From NCBI GenBank assembly GCA_946221915.1, contig CAMIKG010000011.1, positions 1 to 64,000 on the forward strand: 64,000 nt of DNA, written 5' to 3'. Position 1 is the stretch's first letter. Every line of letters begins with the position of its first letter. This document shows positions 8,907 to 17,932 of the stretch, in pieces. This DNA comes from an uncultured Erwinia sp. GTDB lineage: Bacteria > Pseudomonadota > Gammaproteobacteria > Enterobacterales > Enterobacteriaceae. The notes below the pieces were generated by a model. It worked only from the letters and a program-made list of their open reading frames with translations, did no database searches and was not told where the DNA came from. The translations under genes were made by a program, and so were the position numbers.

Positions 8907-8974
8907 AACTTCAAAGCGCATTGGACCCGACGGCAGGCGATAAACTCAAAGCAGAGTGAACCTGGCAGCAACGC
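8907..8974. repeat. Decayed ~35-bp repeats, second site
   Basis: Two related units (AACTTCAAAGCGCATTGGAC and AAACTCAAAGCAGAGTGAAC), each followed by a GGCAG motif. They match the 35-bp units at 2501-2569 and again sit just before the large hairpin repeat. Confidence 0.6.
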
Positions 8975-8991
8975 ATAAACGTAAAAGCGTC

Positions 8992-9094
8992 GGGAACAGG
9001 CTCAGCGGAGGAAAGCGTCCCGCGCCATGGACGGCGCGGGCCGAGCGGCCATGGATGACTGCTTTTGCGTCTTTCCGGAGCTGAGCCTGTTTAC
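8992..9094. repeat. Long hairpin repeat, copy 2
   Basis: Second copy of the element at 2582-2688, in the same orientation and again between convergent genes (dinB and pepD). Arms AACAGGCTCAGC and GCTGAGCCTGTT pair perfectly over 12 bp. Compared with copy 1 (AACACGGTCAGC/GCTGACCGTGTT), two positions differ in each arm and every change is compensated. The GGA/GGA mismatch, the GGAAAG/CTTTCC stem and the inner CCCGCGCC/GGCGCGGG hairpin are identical. Confidence 0.8.
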
Positions 9095-9168
9095 GGCGCA
9101 GGACACCGGACGAAAAGCGGCTCCCCTGACCTGATCTGCGATTACTGCTACATCATGTGAGGCCTGAA

Positions 9169-9191
9169 CTTCCCCCACCTGAGGGGGGAAG
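9169..9191. repeat. CTTCCCCC-type hairpin after pepD
   Basis: CTTCCCCC-ACCTGA-GGGGGGAAG, 17 bp beyond the pepD stop. There is no T-run on either strand. It belongs to the same hairpin family as those at 49.84 kb and 46.5 kb. Confidence 0.55.
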
Positions 9192-9208
9192 ATAAACTAC
9201 CAGCGCAG

Positions 9209-10666
9209 TTATTTCGCCGGAATCACCCGCAGCAGTTCAGTCAGCAATTTCCAGTACAGGCCCACGCTCTCGATATGCACCTGCTCATCCGGCGAGTGTG
9301 GTCCGGTAATGGTTGGACCGATTGAAACCATATCCATATCAGGATACGGCTTCTTAAACAGACCACACTCCAGACCAGCATGAATCACCTGGATATTCGG
9401 CGTACGGTTAAACAGCTTCTCGTAGGTTTCGCGCACCAGCGCCATCACCGGCGAACTGGCGTCAGGCTGCCAGCCCGGATAGCCGCCTTTCGGCGCCGTC
9501 TTCGCACCCGCCAGCTCACCGAGCGAGGTCAGCATTTCCACCACATAATCTTTGCCGCTGTCGATCAGAGAACGAATCAGGCAGATGATTTCGGCTTCCT
9601 GCTCATTAATCGACACCACACCGACGTTCAGCGAAGTTTCCACCACGCCTTTCATCACATCGGAATTGCGGATAACGCCGTTTGGCGTACTGTTCAGCAG
9701 CGCAAGGAAACGATCGCGGCTGTTCGCAGTCAGCGCCTGGCTTTCACTCGCCAGCGGCTCCACCAGCACATTCACATTCTTCTCTTTGGCGCTCAGCTCG
9801 TTATGCAGCGTTGCCAGATAGCCGGTGGCCGCCGCTTTCAGCGCATCCACTTTATCGGCTGCAATCGCCAGCGTGGCGAAGGCTTCGCGCGGAATAGCGT
9901 TACGCAGCGTACCCCCGGTGAAATCCACCAGACGCACATCCAGCGCTTTCGCCTGGGTCGCCAGGAAACGCGCCAGCAGTTTGTTGGCATTGCCGAGACC
10001 GACATGGATATCGCAACCGGAGTGGCCGCCTTTCAGGCCTTTCACCGTCAGTTTCAGCGTGGTGTAACCGGCAGGTACTGCTTCGCGCTCAACGGGCAGG
10101 GTGGTGATAAAGTCGATGCCACCGGCGCAACCCATATAGATCTCACCTTCCTCTTCAGAGTCGGTATTGATCAGAATCTCCGCCTGCAGCCAGCCTGCCT
10201 GCAGACCAAAAGCGCCATCCATACCGGCTTCTTCGGTCATGGTCAGCAGCACTTCCAGCGGGCCGTGTTGCAGAGTGTCATCAGCCAGCACCGCCAGCGC
10301 AGAGGCCATACCGATGCCATTGTCCGCGCCCAGCGTGGTGCCGCGTGCTTTAACCCACTCGCCGTCAACATACGGCTGAATCGGATCTTTAGTGAAATCG
10401 TGCACCGTATCGTTATTTTTCTGCGGCACCATATCGAGATGCGCCTGCAGCGCTACTGGCTTACGGTTTTCCAGACCCGGCGTCGCGGGTTTACGGATTA
10501 GGATATTGCCCACCTGGTCACGCTCTGCCCAGAAGCCTTTTTCCTTTGCCCACGCCAGCACATGTTCAGCCAGCGCTTCTTCATGATAAGAGGGATGCGG
10601 AATAGAACAGATTTTGGCAAAAATATCCCACAGCGGTTGCGGGGATAATTGAGACAGTTCAGACAC
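9209..10666 (-). CDS. pepD: Aminoacyl-histidine dipeptidase (peptidase D)
   Basis: Cytosolic M20-family zinc dipeptidase that cleaves Xaa-His and other dipeptides. Metal ligands and catalytic residues are in place: AHLDMV (His76, Asp78), GADNGIGM (Asp115), TEEAGMDG (Glu145, Glu146) and NTDSEEEG. A lid/dimerisation domain is inserted in the middle. The length of 485 residues is the same as E. coli PepD. It starts at MSELSQLSPQ and is divergent from gpt, as in E. coli, across ~250 bp in which I see no clear operator. Confidence 0.96.
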   Translation of the reverse strand: MSELSQLSPQPLWDIFAKICSIPHPSYHEEALAEHVLAWAKEKGFWAERDQVGNILIRKPATPGLENRKPVALQAHLDMVPQKNNDTVHDFTKDPIQPYVDGEWVKARGTTLGADNGIGMASALAVLADDTLQHGPLEVLLTMTEEAGMDGAFGLQAGWLQAEILINTDSEEEGEIYMGCAGGIDFITTLPVEREAVPAGYTTLKLTVKGLKGGHSGCDIHVGLGNANKLLARFLATQAKALDVRLVDFTGGTLRNAIPREAFATLAIAADKVDALKAAATGYLATLHNELSAKEKNVNVLVEPLASESQALTANSRDRFLALLNSTPNGVIRNSDVMKGVVETSLNVGVVSINEQEAEIICLIRSLIDSGKDYVVEMLTSLGELAGAKTAPKGGYPGWQPDASSPVMALVRETYEKLFNRTPNIQVIHAGLECGLFKKPYPDMDMVSIGPTITGPHSPDEQVHIESVGLYWKLLTELLRVIPAK

Positions 10667-10920
10667 GATAAGTCTCCTGTTTCGGCCACCGGCGAGTCCG
10701 GTGCGCCGTAAAGTTTCCAGTAAAAATCGCCATCAGTCAGGCTGACGAGCCAGATCAGAGGATACCACCCTTTGCGGTGGCGGGTGTAACCGGGTGGGGC
10801 AAAAAGCTGCAACTGGACGCACAGGTGCTGGTTTTTAGCGCGTCAGATCTCTATAATCTCGCGCAACCTTTTTCCCATTGCATACTTTTTAAGCCAATAC
10901 AGTTGGCCGGGATTCCTTTT

Positions 10921-11385
10921 ATGAGTGAAAAATACGTCGTCACCTGGGACATGCTGCAGATTCATGCCCGTAAACTGGCTCAGCGCCTGCTTCCTGTTGA
11001 ACAGTGGAAAGGCATCATCGCGGTAAGCCGTGGTGGTCTGGTTCCTGCAGCCCTGCTGGCGCGTGAACTGGGTATTCGTCACGTGGATACCGTCTGCATC
11101 TCCAGCTATGACCACGATCACCAGCGCGAAATGAAAGTGCTGAAGCGGGCAGAAGGCGACGGTGAAGGCTTTATCGTGATTGACGACCTGGTGGATACCG
11201 GCGGTACGGCGCAGGCGATTCGCGACATGTATCCGAAAGCGCACTTTGTGACCATTTTCGCTAAACCAGCAGGTCGCCCGCTGGTGGATGACTATATTAT
11301 CGATATCCCGCAGGATACCTGGATTGAACAGCCGTGGGATATGGGCGTGGTGTTTGTCCCGCCGATTGTGAACCCGAAAGGCTAA
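10921..11385 (+). CDS. gpt: Xanthine-guanine phosphoribosyltransferase
   Basis: Purine salvage enzyme that converts guanine or xanthine plus PRPP to GMP or XMP; peripheral to the inner membrane. The PRPP-binding motif VIDDLVDTGGTA (about residues 84-95) and AVSRGGLVPA (about 34-43) are typical of type I PRTases. At 154 residues it is two longer than E. coli Gpt at the C terminus. The start protein MSEKYVVTWD was chosen over a frame extending ~140 bp upstream by homology. A strong terminator follows. Confidence 0.96.
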   Translation: MSEKYVVTWDMLQIHARKLAQRLLPVEQWKGIIAVSRGGLVPAALLARELGIRHVDTVCISSYDHDHQREMKVLKRAEGDGEGFIVIDDLVDTGGTAQAIRDMYPKAHFVTIFAKPAGRPLVDDYIIDIPQDTWIEQPWDMGVVFVPPIVNPKG

Positions 11386-11423
11386 CAAACGCCGATTATT
11401 GTTCACACCTTTTACCTGTTTTT

Positions 11424-11455
11424 ACAACGCCCGCCTCCGCGGGCGTTGTCCTTTC
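11424..11455 (+). terminator. Rho-independent terminator of gpt
   Basis: ACAACGCCCGC-CTCC-GCGGGCGTTGT, an 11-bp perfect stem followed by CCTTTCT, 38 bp after the gpt stop and 60 bp before frsA. Confidence 0.8.
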
Positions 11456-11514
11456 TGGTGGTTACTGCGTTACACTGTCTGTCCGTTATGCTGCGCCGGA
11501 GAGAAAGTTTCATC

Positions 11515-12759
11515 ATGACGCCAAAGAACCTCAGTGAAGAGTTGTTCAAACCCCGTTTTAAACACCCGGAAACCTCAGCGCTGGTGAAGCGCCGCCGCCA
11601 TGCCACGCGCGATGTGCATTCGACGCTCGACGGTGAACACCATGCGGGCTGGTATCGACTGGTTAACCGCCTGATGTGGGGCTGGCGTGGCATCCCGTTG
11701 CTGGAAATCAGCGAAGTGCTGGCGCGTATTGCCGTCAGCACGGCGGAGCACAGCGACGAGAAACTGCTCGATACGGTGATTGGCTATCGCGGCGGCAACT
11801 GGATCTATGAGTGGTCGAAACAGGCGGCGCTGTGGCAGCAAAAAGCGCAGGAGACCAGCGACGATAAGCAGGCCGGTGAATACTGGCTGCGCGCCGCCAA
11901 CCTGTTCAGCATCGCCGGTTACCCGCATATCAAAGGCGATGAGCTGGCGGAGCAGGCGCAGACGCTGGCTAACCGCGCGTATGGCGAAGCGGCGCCCCGG
12001 CTGGCTGGCGAGATCAAAGCGCTGGAATTCGCGATTCCCGGCGCAGGCCCGGTCACCGGTTTCCTGCATATCCCGCAACAGGCGACCGCACCTTATCCCA
12101 CCGTAATCTTGTGTGGCGGTCTCGATACTCTGCAGACCGACTATTATCGCTTCTTCCATGACTATCTGGCGCCGCGCGGTATCGCCATGCTGACGGTGGA
12201 TATGCCTTCCGTTGGCTTCTCGGCAAAATGTAAGCTGAACCAGGACACCAGTTTTCTGCATCAGCAGGTGCTGCGCGATCTGGCAAACATTCCGTGGATC
12301 GACCATACCCGCGTGGCGGCTTTCGGCTACCGTTTTGGCGCCAATGTCGCGGTGCGGCTGGCGTATCTGGAAGCGCCGCGCCTGCGTGCCGTCGCCTGCC
12401 TCGGGCCAGTAGTGCACAGCCTGCTGACCGACCCACAGCGTCAGGATTCGGTGCCGGATATGTATATTGATATGCTCGCCAGCCGTCTGGGCATGCCGTA
12501 TGCCGATGACAGCACCCTGCGCACCGAGCTGAACCGCTATTCGCTGAAAACCCAGGGGTTGCTGGGCCGCCGCACGCCGACGCCGATGCTGTCGGGCTAC
12601 TGGAACAACGATCCCTTTAGCCCGGAGGAGGATTCACGCTTAATCGTCAACTCATCTGCGGATGGCAAGTTATTGCCGATTATCTTCTCGCCGGTGTTAA
12701 AGAGCTTTGATGACGCGCTGACAAAAATTTGTGACTGGCTGGCACAGCGCTTACGCTGA
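11515..12759 (+). CDS. frsA: Alpha/beta-hydrolase-fold protein FrsA
   Basis: Homologue of E. coli FrsA, the fermentation/respiration switch protein that binds unphosphorylated EIIA(Glc). The N-terminal ~180 residues are family-specific; the alpha/beta-hydrolase part follows, with ILCGGLDTLQTD near 200. At the nucleophile elbow the sequence is GYRFGAN, with Arg where most hydrolases have the catalytic Ser. This is also so in E. coli FrsA, so esterase activity must be treated with caution. Its 414 residues match E. coli. The ATG follows GGAG. It sits between gpt and crl in the E. coli order. Confidence 0.94.
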   Translation: MTPKNLSEELFKPRFKHPETSALVKRRRHATRDVHSTLDGEHHAGWYRLVNRLMWGWRGIPLLEISEVLARIAVSTAEHSDEKLLDTVIGYRGGNWIYEWSKQAALWQQKAQETSDDKQAGEYWLRAANLFSIAGYPHIKGDELAEQAQTLANRAYGEAAPRLAGEIKALEFAIPGAGPVTGFLHIPQQATAPYPTVILCGGLDTLQTDYYRFFHDYLAPRGIAMLTVDMPSVGFSAKCKLNQDTSFLHQQVLRDLANIPWIDHTRVAAFGYRFGANVAVRLAYLEAPRLRAVACLGPVVHSLLTDPQRQDSVPDMYIDMLASRLGMPYADDSTLRTELNRYSLKTQGLLGRRTPTPMLSGYWNNDPFSPEEDSRLIVNSSADGKLLPIIFSPVLKSFDDALTKICDWLAQRLR

Positions 12760-12881
12760 TCCGTTGCTATTATTCATGCGGTTGCATGACACCCGATAAT
12801 TCAGATTGCAGGACCTCCAGTCTGGCCGCAGCCTGAAGTATGATGATAATTAAGGTCGCGATTTCAAAAGGAGCACAGACG

Positions 12882-13283
12882 ATGACTTTACCGAGTGGAC
12901 ATCCGAAAAGCCGGGTGCTGAAAAGTTTCACGGCGCTGGGACCCTATATCCGTGAGGCGAAATGCGCAGATAACCGCTTTTTCTTCGACTGCCTGGCCGT
13001 TTGCGTCAACGTAAAGCCTGATCCTGAGGAACGTGAATTCTGGGGCTGGTGGATGGAGCTGGAAGCCCATAGCGATCGCTTTACCTATGAGTACCACTTT
13101 GGTCTGTTCGATAAAGCAGGCGACTGGCAACCAACGGCAATCAAAGGTAAAGAGACCAACCAGAAACTGGAAGAGACGCTGCGTAACTTCCATGAGCGGC
13201 TGAAAGCGCTGCTGAAAGAGATGAATCTGGGTCTGGAGCCAGCGGCGGATTTTGCTGATGAGCCGGTGAAGCTGACGGCGTGA
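12882..13283 (+). CDS. crl: Sigma-S holoenzyme assembly factor Crl
   Basis: Small cytoplasmic protein that binds sigma-S (RpoS) and favours its assembly with core RNA polymerase, boosting stationary-phase genes. The sequence carries the family signature FTALGPYIRE near residue 16 and REFWGWWMELE near residue 50, and ends DEPVKLTA as in E. coli. Length 133 residues, the E. coli length. The ATG follows AAAAGGAGCAC; a more distal in-frame ATG 42 bp upstream is not needed. A strong terminator lies 38 bp downstream. Confidence 0.96.
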   Translation: MTLPSGHPKSRVLKSFTALGPYIREAKCADNRFFFDCLAVCVNVKPDPEEREFWGWWMELEAHSDRFTYEYHFGLFDKAGDWQPTAIKGKETNQKLEETLRNFHERLKALLKEMNLGLEPAADFADEPVKLTA

Positions 13284-13320
13284 TGGTGCGTTAGCTTGTT
13301 AGCGTGATTCAGAAACAGGA

Positions 13321-13348
13321 AAGGCCGCTCACTGAGCGGCCTTTTTTT
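13321..13348 (+). terminator. Rho-independent terminator of crl
   Basis: AAGGCCGCTC-ACT-GAGCGGCCTT with a T7 tail. It lies between crl and the convergent phoE and probably serves mainly crl. Confidence 0.9.
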
Positions 13349-13409
13349 AGAGACACATAACGAGGGTAAAACAACACCGCATCTGTGGCGGGATGCGGTG
13401 GTACAGAAC

Positions 13410-14528
13410 TTAGAACTGGTAGGTCATACCAACGGCAACGGTGTCGTCAGCGTACTGACGCAGTTTGTTGTCGTCGTCCAGCAGGTTAATTTTGTAGTCA
13501 ACAAACACAGACATATTTTTGTTGAAAGCGTACAGCGCACCAATATCAACGAATTTATACAGGTCGCCGTCACCTACGTTGTTTTCGAGATCTTTTGCTT
13601 TAGTTTCAACATAAGCAATTGACGGGCGCAAGCCGAAATCAAACTGATAGTGTGCGTACAGTTCCAGGTTAGTCAGTTTATTTGCGTAACCGCTGATGCT
13701 CTGCTGGCTGCCATTTACATCAATGGACCCCATTGTAGTGCTGAAATAGTTCATATTGCGGGTTTCAGCGTAGGTGGCACCTACGTAAACACCGTTGGCG
13801 TCATATTTCAGACCCGTTGCCCAGGCATCAGCTTTGTCGCCTTTACCGTAGGCAGCGTTTTTCTGGGCTACTACACGGTTGGAAGAAGAGTATGCTGCAG
13901 TTGCAGTAACTGTATCAAAGAATTTATAGGACAGAGAGCCAGACATACCGTCGCCATTTGAATAACGTGCGTTACGGGAGTCACTTTCATTTTTTCCCTG
14001 ATACTGCAATGCAAACTTCAGGTTATCGACCAGACCGAAGAAGTTGTTGTTACGGTAAGTTGCCAGACCGCCAGCACGCTGCAGCATATAAACGTCAGCA
14101 CCGGTGTAAGCAGTGGCGCCGAACTCAGGCATCATATCTGTGATGGATTCAACGTCATAGATCAGACCGAAGTTACGGCCGTAATCGAATGAACCGAAAT
14201 CACCTGCTTTCAGACCAGCAAAGCCCAGACGGGTTTTGTCACCAGAAGAACCTTCTGCTTCAGATTTGTTCGCGCCGAACTGATATTCCCACTGGCCGTA
14301 ACCGGTCAGCATGTCGTTAATCTGAGTCTGGCCTTTGAAACCGATACGCACGTATGACTGATCGCCTTCTTTACCTTTGTTATCGGTATTGTCAGAGATG
14401 TAGTTCATGGCTTTCACACGGCCATAGAAGTCCAGTTTATTACCATCTTTGTTATAAACTTCTGCTGCCTGTGCTGCGGTGCTCATTGCCAATGCGGCCG
14501 TGATAATTGCCAGAGCGCTCTTTTTCAT
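13410..14528 (-). CDS. phoE: Trimeric outer-membrane porin PhoE
   Basis: General porin of the OmpC/OmpF/PhoE family. A 21-residue signal peptide ends AAQA, followed by AEVYNKDGNKLDFYGRVKA, the classic mature start, and the chain ends in Phe as outer-membrane barrels do. PEFG in the constriction loop L3 and a 372-residue precursor fit the family. By sequence alone it could be OmpC-like. I call it PhoE from its position between crl and proB and from the Pho box upstream, which predicts induction by phosphate starvation through PhoB and uptake of anions. The start is the ATG of MKKSALAI; a TTG two codons upstream is unlikely. Confidence 0.9.
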   Translation of the reverse strand: MKKSALAIITAALAMSTAAQAAEVYNKDGNKLDFYGRVKAMNYISDNTDNKGKEGDQSYVRIGFKGQTQINDMLTGYGQWEYQFGANKSEAEGSSGDKTRLGFAGLKAGDFGSFDYGRNFGLIYDVESITDMMPEFGATAYTGADVYMLQRAGGLATYRNNNFFGLVDNLKFALQYQGKNESDSRNARYSNGDGMSGSLSYKFFDTVTATAAYSSSNRVVAQKNAAYGKGDKADAWATGLKYDANGVYVGATYAETRNMNYFSTTMGSIDVNGSQQSISGYANKLTNLELYAHYQFDFGLRPSIAYVETKAKDLENNVGDGDLYKFVDIGALYAFNKNMSVFVDYKINLLDDDNKLRQYADDTVAVGMTYQF

Positions 14529-14607
14529 TATCAAAATTCCCGAATGAGTAAAATTAGTCCGAGCCTTGTTAGCTCTTGTAAACGCAGGAACGTTTTACCC
14601 GTATGGG

Positions 14608-14625
14608 ATGACGGTTTTATTACAT
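14608..14625 (-). promoter_or_regulatory. Pho box (PhoB site) of phoE
   Basis: Read on the minus strand, ATGTAATAAAACCGTCAT agrees at 15 of 18 positions with the Pho box CTGTCATAAAACTGTCAT. It lies 80 bp upstream of the phoE start. A further GTCA just before it suggests a second half-site in register. Confidence 0.75.
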
Positions 14626-14774
14626 TTTGACTGGTTTCTTGTTAATCATGAACTTTTGGTCTACGCCACTGTCACGGCTATTTTGTGCTTTTCCATCGCA
14701 GATTGTTGGCATCGCGCCTGACAACTGTTAAAACGTTCTTTTGCACTCCTTTTTTATAGCAACGGCAGGAAATA

Positions 14775-15878
14775 ATGAGCGGCAGCCAGACCCTGGTGGT
14801 AAAACTGGGTACCAGCGTCCTTACCGGCGGTTCACGCCGACTAAATCGGGCACATATCGTGGAACTGGTTCGCCAGTGTGCGCAACTGCACGCGGCGGGC
14901 CATCGTATTGTTATCGTCACCTCCGGCGCGATGGCGGCCGGACGCGAGCACCTGGGCTACCCCGAGCTGCCGCCGACCATTGCTTCAAAACAGCTGCTGG
15001 CGGCAGTAGGGCAGAGCCGTCTGATTCAGCTGTGGGAACAACTGTTTTCCATCTACGGCATTCATATCGGTCAGATGCTGCTGACGCGCGCTGATATGGA
15101 AGATCGTGAACGCTTCCTCAATGCGCGTGACACGCTGCGCGCGCTGCTCGACAACCATATCGTCCCGGTGATTAACGAAAACGACGCGGTCGCCACGGCG
15201 GAAATCAAAGTTGGTGACAACGACAATCTCTCTGCGCTGGCGGCGATCCTCGCGGGCGCGGATAAACTGCTGCTGCTTACCGACCAGCCAGGCCTGTTTA
15301 CCGCCGATCCCCGCAATAACCCGACGGCGGAACTGATTAGCGATGTGCATGGTATCGACGATGCGCTGCGCGCGATTGCCGGTGACAGCGTCTCTGGTCT
15401 CGGCACCGGCGGTATGGGCACCAAACTGCAGGCTGCGGATGTCGCCTGTCGTGCCGGTATTGAAGTGATTATCGCCGCGGGCAGCCGTGCAGGCGTGATT
15501 GGTGATGTCATTACCGGTCAGCCGGTCGGCACCCGTTTCCACGCTCAGCAGACGCCGCTGGAGAACCGCAAACGCTGGATCTTTGGCGCGCCGCCTGCCG
15601 GCGAAATCGTGATTGATGATGGCGCACTGTCGGCGGTGCTGGAGCGCGGCAGTTCGCTGCTGCCGAAAGGCATTCGCAAGGTGGAAGGCAACTTCTCACG
15701 CGGTGAAGTCATTCGTATCCGCAACCTGCAGGGGCGCGATGTGGCGCATGGCGTTTCGCGCTATAACAGTGATGCGATGCGCATGATTGCTGGTCATCAC
15801 AGCCAGCAGATTAGCGAAATTTTAGGTTATGAATATGGTCCGGTGGCAGTCCATCGCGACGATATGATTGTCAGTTAA
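14775..15878 (+). CDS. proB: Glutamate 5-kinase ProB
   Basis: Phosphorylates L-glutamate to gamma-glutamyl phosphate, the first and feedback-inhibited step of proline synthesis. The amino-acid-kinase domain covers about 1-255 (VVKLGTSVLTGGS at 8-20, INENDAV near 133, GDNDNLSA near 148, GTGGMGTKL near 214). A PUA domain follows at about 275-350. The 367 residues equal E. coli ProB. It is ten bases from proA, forming the proBA operon, and divergent from phoE. Confidence 0.97.
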   Translation: MSGSQTLVVKLGTSVLTGGSRRLNRAHIVELVRQCAQLHAAGHRIVIVTSGAMAAGREHLGYPELPPTIASKQLLAAVGQSRLIQLWEQLFSIYGIHIGQMLLTRADMEDRERFLNARDTLRALLDNHIVPVINENDAVATAEIKVGDNDNLSALAAILAGADKLLLLTDQPGLFTADPRNNPTAELISDVHGIDDALRAIAGDSVSGLGTGGMGTKLQAADVACRAGIEVIIAAGSRAGVIGDVITGQPVGTRFHAQQTPLENRKRWIFGAPPAGEIVIDDGALSAVLERGSSLLPKGIRKVEGNFSRGEVIRIRNLQGRDVAHGVSRYNSDAMRMIAGHHSQQISEILGYEYGPVAVHRDDMIVS

Positions 15879-15888
15879 GGAGTCTTCG

Positions 15889-17142
15889 ATGCTTGAGCAA
15901 ATGGGGAAAGCCGCGAAGGCCGCTTCATACCAGCTTGCCGGATTATCCACCGCGCAGAAAAACCAGGTGCTGCTGACGATTGCCGACAGCCTGGAAGCCA
16001 ACAGCGCAGAGATCCTCGCCGCGAACGAGCAGGATCTGGCCGATGCCCGCCAGAACGGTATGAGTGCCGCACTGCTGGATCGCCTGACGCTGAACTCTGA
16101 ACGCCTGAAAGGCATTGCCGATGATGTGCGTCAGGTGTGCCGCCTGGCCGATCCGGTCGGCCTGCTGATCGATGGCGGTCAGTTGGACAGTGGTCTGCGC
16201 ATTGAGCGCCGCCGCGTGCCGCTGGGCGTAGTGGGTGTTATTTATGAAGCGCGTCCCAATGTGACGGTGGATGTCGCCTCGCTGTGCCTGAAAACCGGTA
16301 ATGCGGTGATCCTGCGCGGCGGGAAAGAAACGTATCGTACCAATGGCGCCACGGTGCGCGTGATTCAGCGTGCGCTGCAGCAGCATGGTCTGCCAGCGGG
16401 CGCGGTGCAGGCGATTGAAAGCCCGGATCGTGAACTGGTGAATCAGCTGCTGAAGCTGGATCGCTACGTGGATATGCTGATCCCGCGCGGTGGTGCTGGC
16501 TTGCATAAGCTGTGCCGCGAACAGTCGACGATTCCGGTGATTACCGGCGGGATTGGCGTCTGCCATATCTTTGTCGATGAATCCGCTGCCTTCGACAGCG
16601 CGCTGAAAGTGATTGTAAACGCCAAGAAACAGCGACCAAGTGCCTGTAACTCGGTGGAAACACTGCTGGTGCACCAGGCGATTGCGCCACAATTCCTGCC
16701 TCTGCTCAGCAGCCGCATGGCGGAAGAGGGCATCAAACTGCACGCTGACGCTGCTTCATTGCCTCTGTTGCAGGCTGGTGCGGCGGACGTGGTGGCGGTG
16801 AAAGAGGCCGACTACAACGACGAGTGGCTGTCGCTGGATCTCAACGTCAAAGTGGTGGCGGAGATGGATGAGGCGATCGCGCATATTCGTGAACACGGCA
16901 CGCAGCACTCTGATGCGATTCTGACGCGTAGCATCCAGAACGCGGATCGCTTTGTATTGCAGGTCGACTCCTCGGCGGTATACGTCAACGCCAGTACCCG
17001 TTTCACCGATGGCGGCCAGTTTGGGCTGGGAGCGGAAGTGGCGGTCAGCACGCAGAAACTGCATGCGCGCGGCCCGATGGGGCTGGAAGCGCTGACCACT
17101 TATAAGTGGATTGCTTACGGCGACGATACGGTACGCGGTTAA
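15889..17142 (+). CDS. proA: Gamma-glutamyl phosphate reductase ProA
   Basis: Reduces gamma-glutamyl phosphate to glutamate-5-semialdehyde with NADPH, the second step of proline synthesis. It has the aldehyde-dehydrogenase fold with catalytic Cys253 in RPSACNSVETLL, plus VIYEARPNVT near 118 and HSDAILT near 347. Its 417 residues match E. coli. The start ATG follows AAGGAGTC, ten bases after proB; the two enzymes are thought to pass the unstable phosphate directly. Confidence 0.97.
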   Translation: MLEQMGKAAKAASYQLAGLSTAQKNQVLLTIADSLEANSAEILAANEQDLADARQNGMSAALLDRLTLNSERLKGIADDVRQVCRLADPVGLLIDGGQLDSGLRIERRRVPLGVVGVIYEARPNVTVDVASLCLKTGNAVILRGGKETYRTNGATVRVIQRALQQHGLPAGAVQAIESPDRELVNQLLKLDRYVDMLIPRGGAGLHKLCREQSTIPVITGGIGVCHIFVDESAAFDSALKVIVNAKKQRPSACNSVETLLVHQAIAPQFLPLLSSRMAEEGIKLHADAASLPLLQAGAADVVAVKEADYNDEWLSLDLNVKVVAEMDEAIAHIREHGTQHSDAILTRSIQNADRFVLQVDSSAVYVNASTRFTDGGQFGLGAEVAVSTQKLHARGPMGLEALTTYKWIAYGDDTVRG

Positions 17143-17169
17143 CGCCAGCTATCTGGCAGGAGAGGAAAA

Positions 17170-17796
17170 ATGACGCTGGCTCAGTGGTTACCTTTTGCTG
17201 CCATCGCTCTTGGCCTGGTGCTGACGCCCGGGCCAAATATGATCTATCTGGTTTCGCGTTCCATTTGTCAGGGGCAAAAAGCGGGTCTGATCTCGCTGGC
17301 GGGCGTGGCTGTCGGGTTTATGTTCTATATGCTCTGCGCCGCGCTCGGTATCACCGCGCTGGTGATGGCGGTGCCGCTGGCGTATGACGCTTTGCGGATC
17401 GCTGGCGCGCTGTACCTGCTGTGGCTGGCGTGGCAGTCGCTGCGCAGCGGTACGTCTCCTTTTCAGGTACGTACGTTAACGCCTGACAGTCCGCGTAAGC
17501 TGTTTGCCATGGGGCTGGTCACTAACCTGCTGAATCCCAAAGCGGCAGTGTTGTATCTGTCGCTTTTACCGCAGTTTATCAACCCGGCGCACGGCAATGT
17601 GCTGGCGCAATCCTTAACCCTTGGCTTTAGCCAGATAGCGATCAGTATGCTGGTCAACGGCATGATTATTATGGCTGCGGGTTCGATTGCCACCTTTCTC
17701 GCCGAACGTCCGCTGTGGCAGCGGGTGCAGCGCTGGCTGATGGCGACGGTTTTGGCCGGGCTGGCAGTGAAGATGGTGACGGAAGGGCGGAAGTAA
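17170..17796 (+). CDS. LysE/RhtB-family amino-acid exporter
   Basis: A 208-residue membrane protein with about six hydrophobic segments. It carries the family signature LTPGPNMIYLVSRS near residues 18-31 and NLLNPKAAVLYLSLLPQF near 120-137. Family members export amino acids or homoserine lactone-like compounds (LysE, RhtB, RhtC, LeuE). The substrate cannot be named here. It starts 27 bp after proA with an AGGAGAG ribosome site and may be co-transcribed with proBA. A bidirectional terminator follows. Confidence 0.85.
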   Translation: MTLAQWLPFAAIALGLVLTPGPNMIYLVSRSICQGQKAGLISLAGVAVGFMFYMLCAALGITALVMAVPLAYDALRIAGALYLLWLAWQSLRSGTSPFQVRTLTPDSPRKLFAMGLVTNLLNPKAAVLYLSLLPQFINPAHGNVLAQSLTLGFSQIAISMLVNGMIIMAAGSIATFLAERPLWQRVQRWLMATVLAGLAVKMVTEGRK

Positions 17797-17885
17797 GCTG
17801 CTTACGGTGTCTTAACACGCCTCACTGCGATCTTGCAGTTCTCTGTTCGCGGAATAACTGAAACGCCAGAGTCTGCTGTATTAAC

Positions 17886-17915
17886 AAAAATCCCAGCCAC
17901 AAGACCGGGATTTTT
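17886..17915. terminator. Bidirectional terminator
   Basis: AAAAATCCC-AGCCACAAGACC-GGGATTTTT lies between the convergent exporter and SDR genes, with A-run and T-run on both sides so it can serve either strand. Confidence 0.75.
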
Positions 17916-17932
17916 GGCGTTATCACAGTGAA

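Noticed and set aside
11515..12759. Loss of the catalytic serine in FrsA as a sign of decay
   Set aside because: The GYRFG/GFRFG elbow without Ser is also found in E. coli FrsA, so it is a family feature and not damage here.
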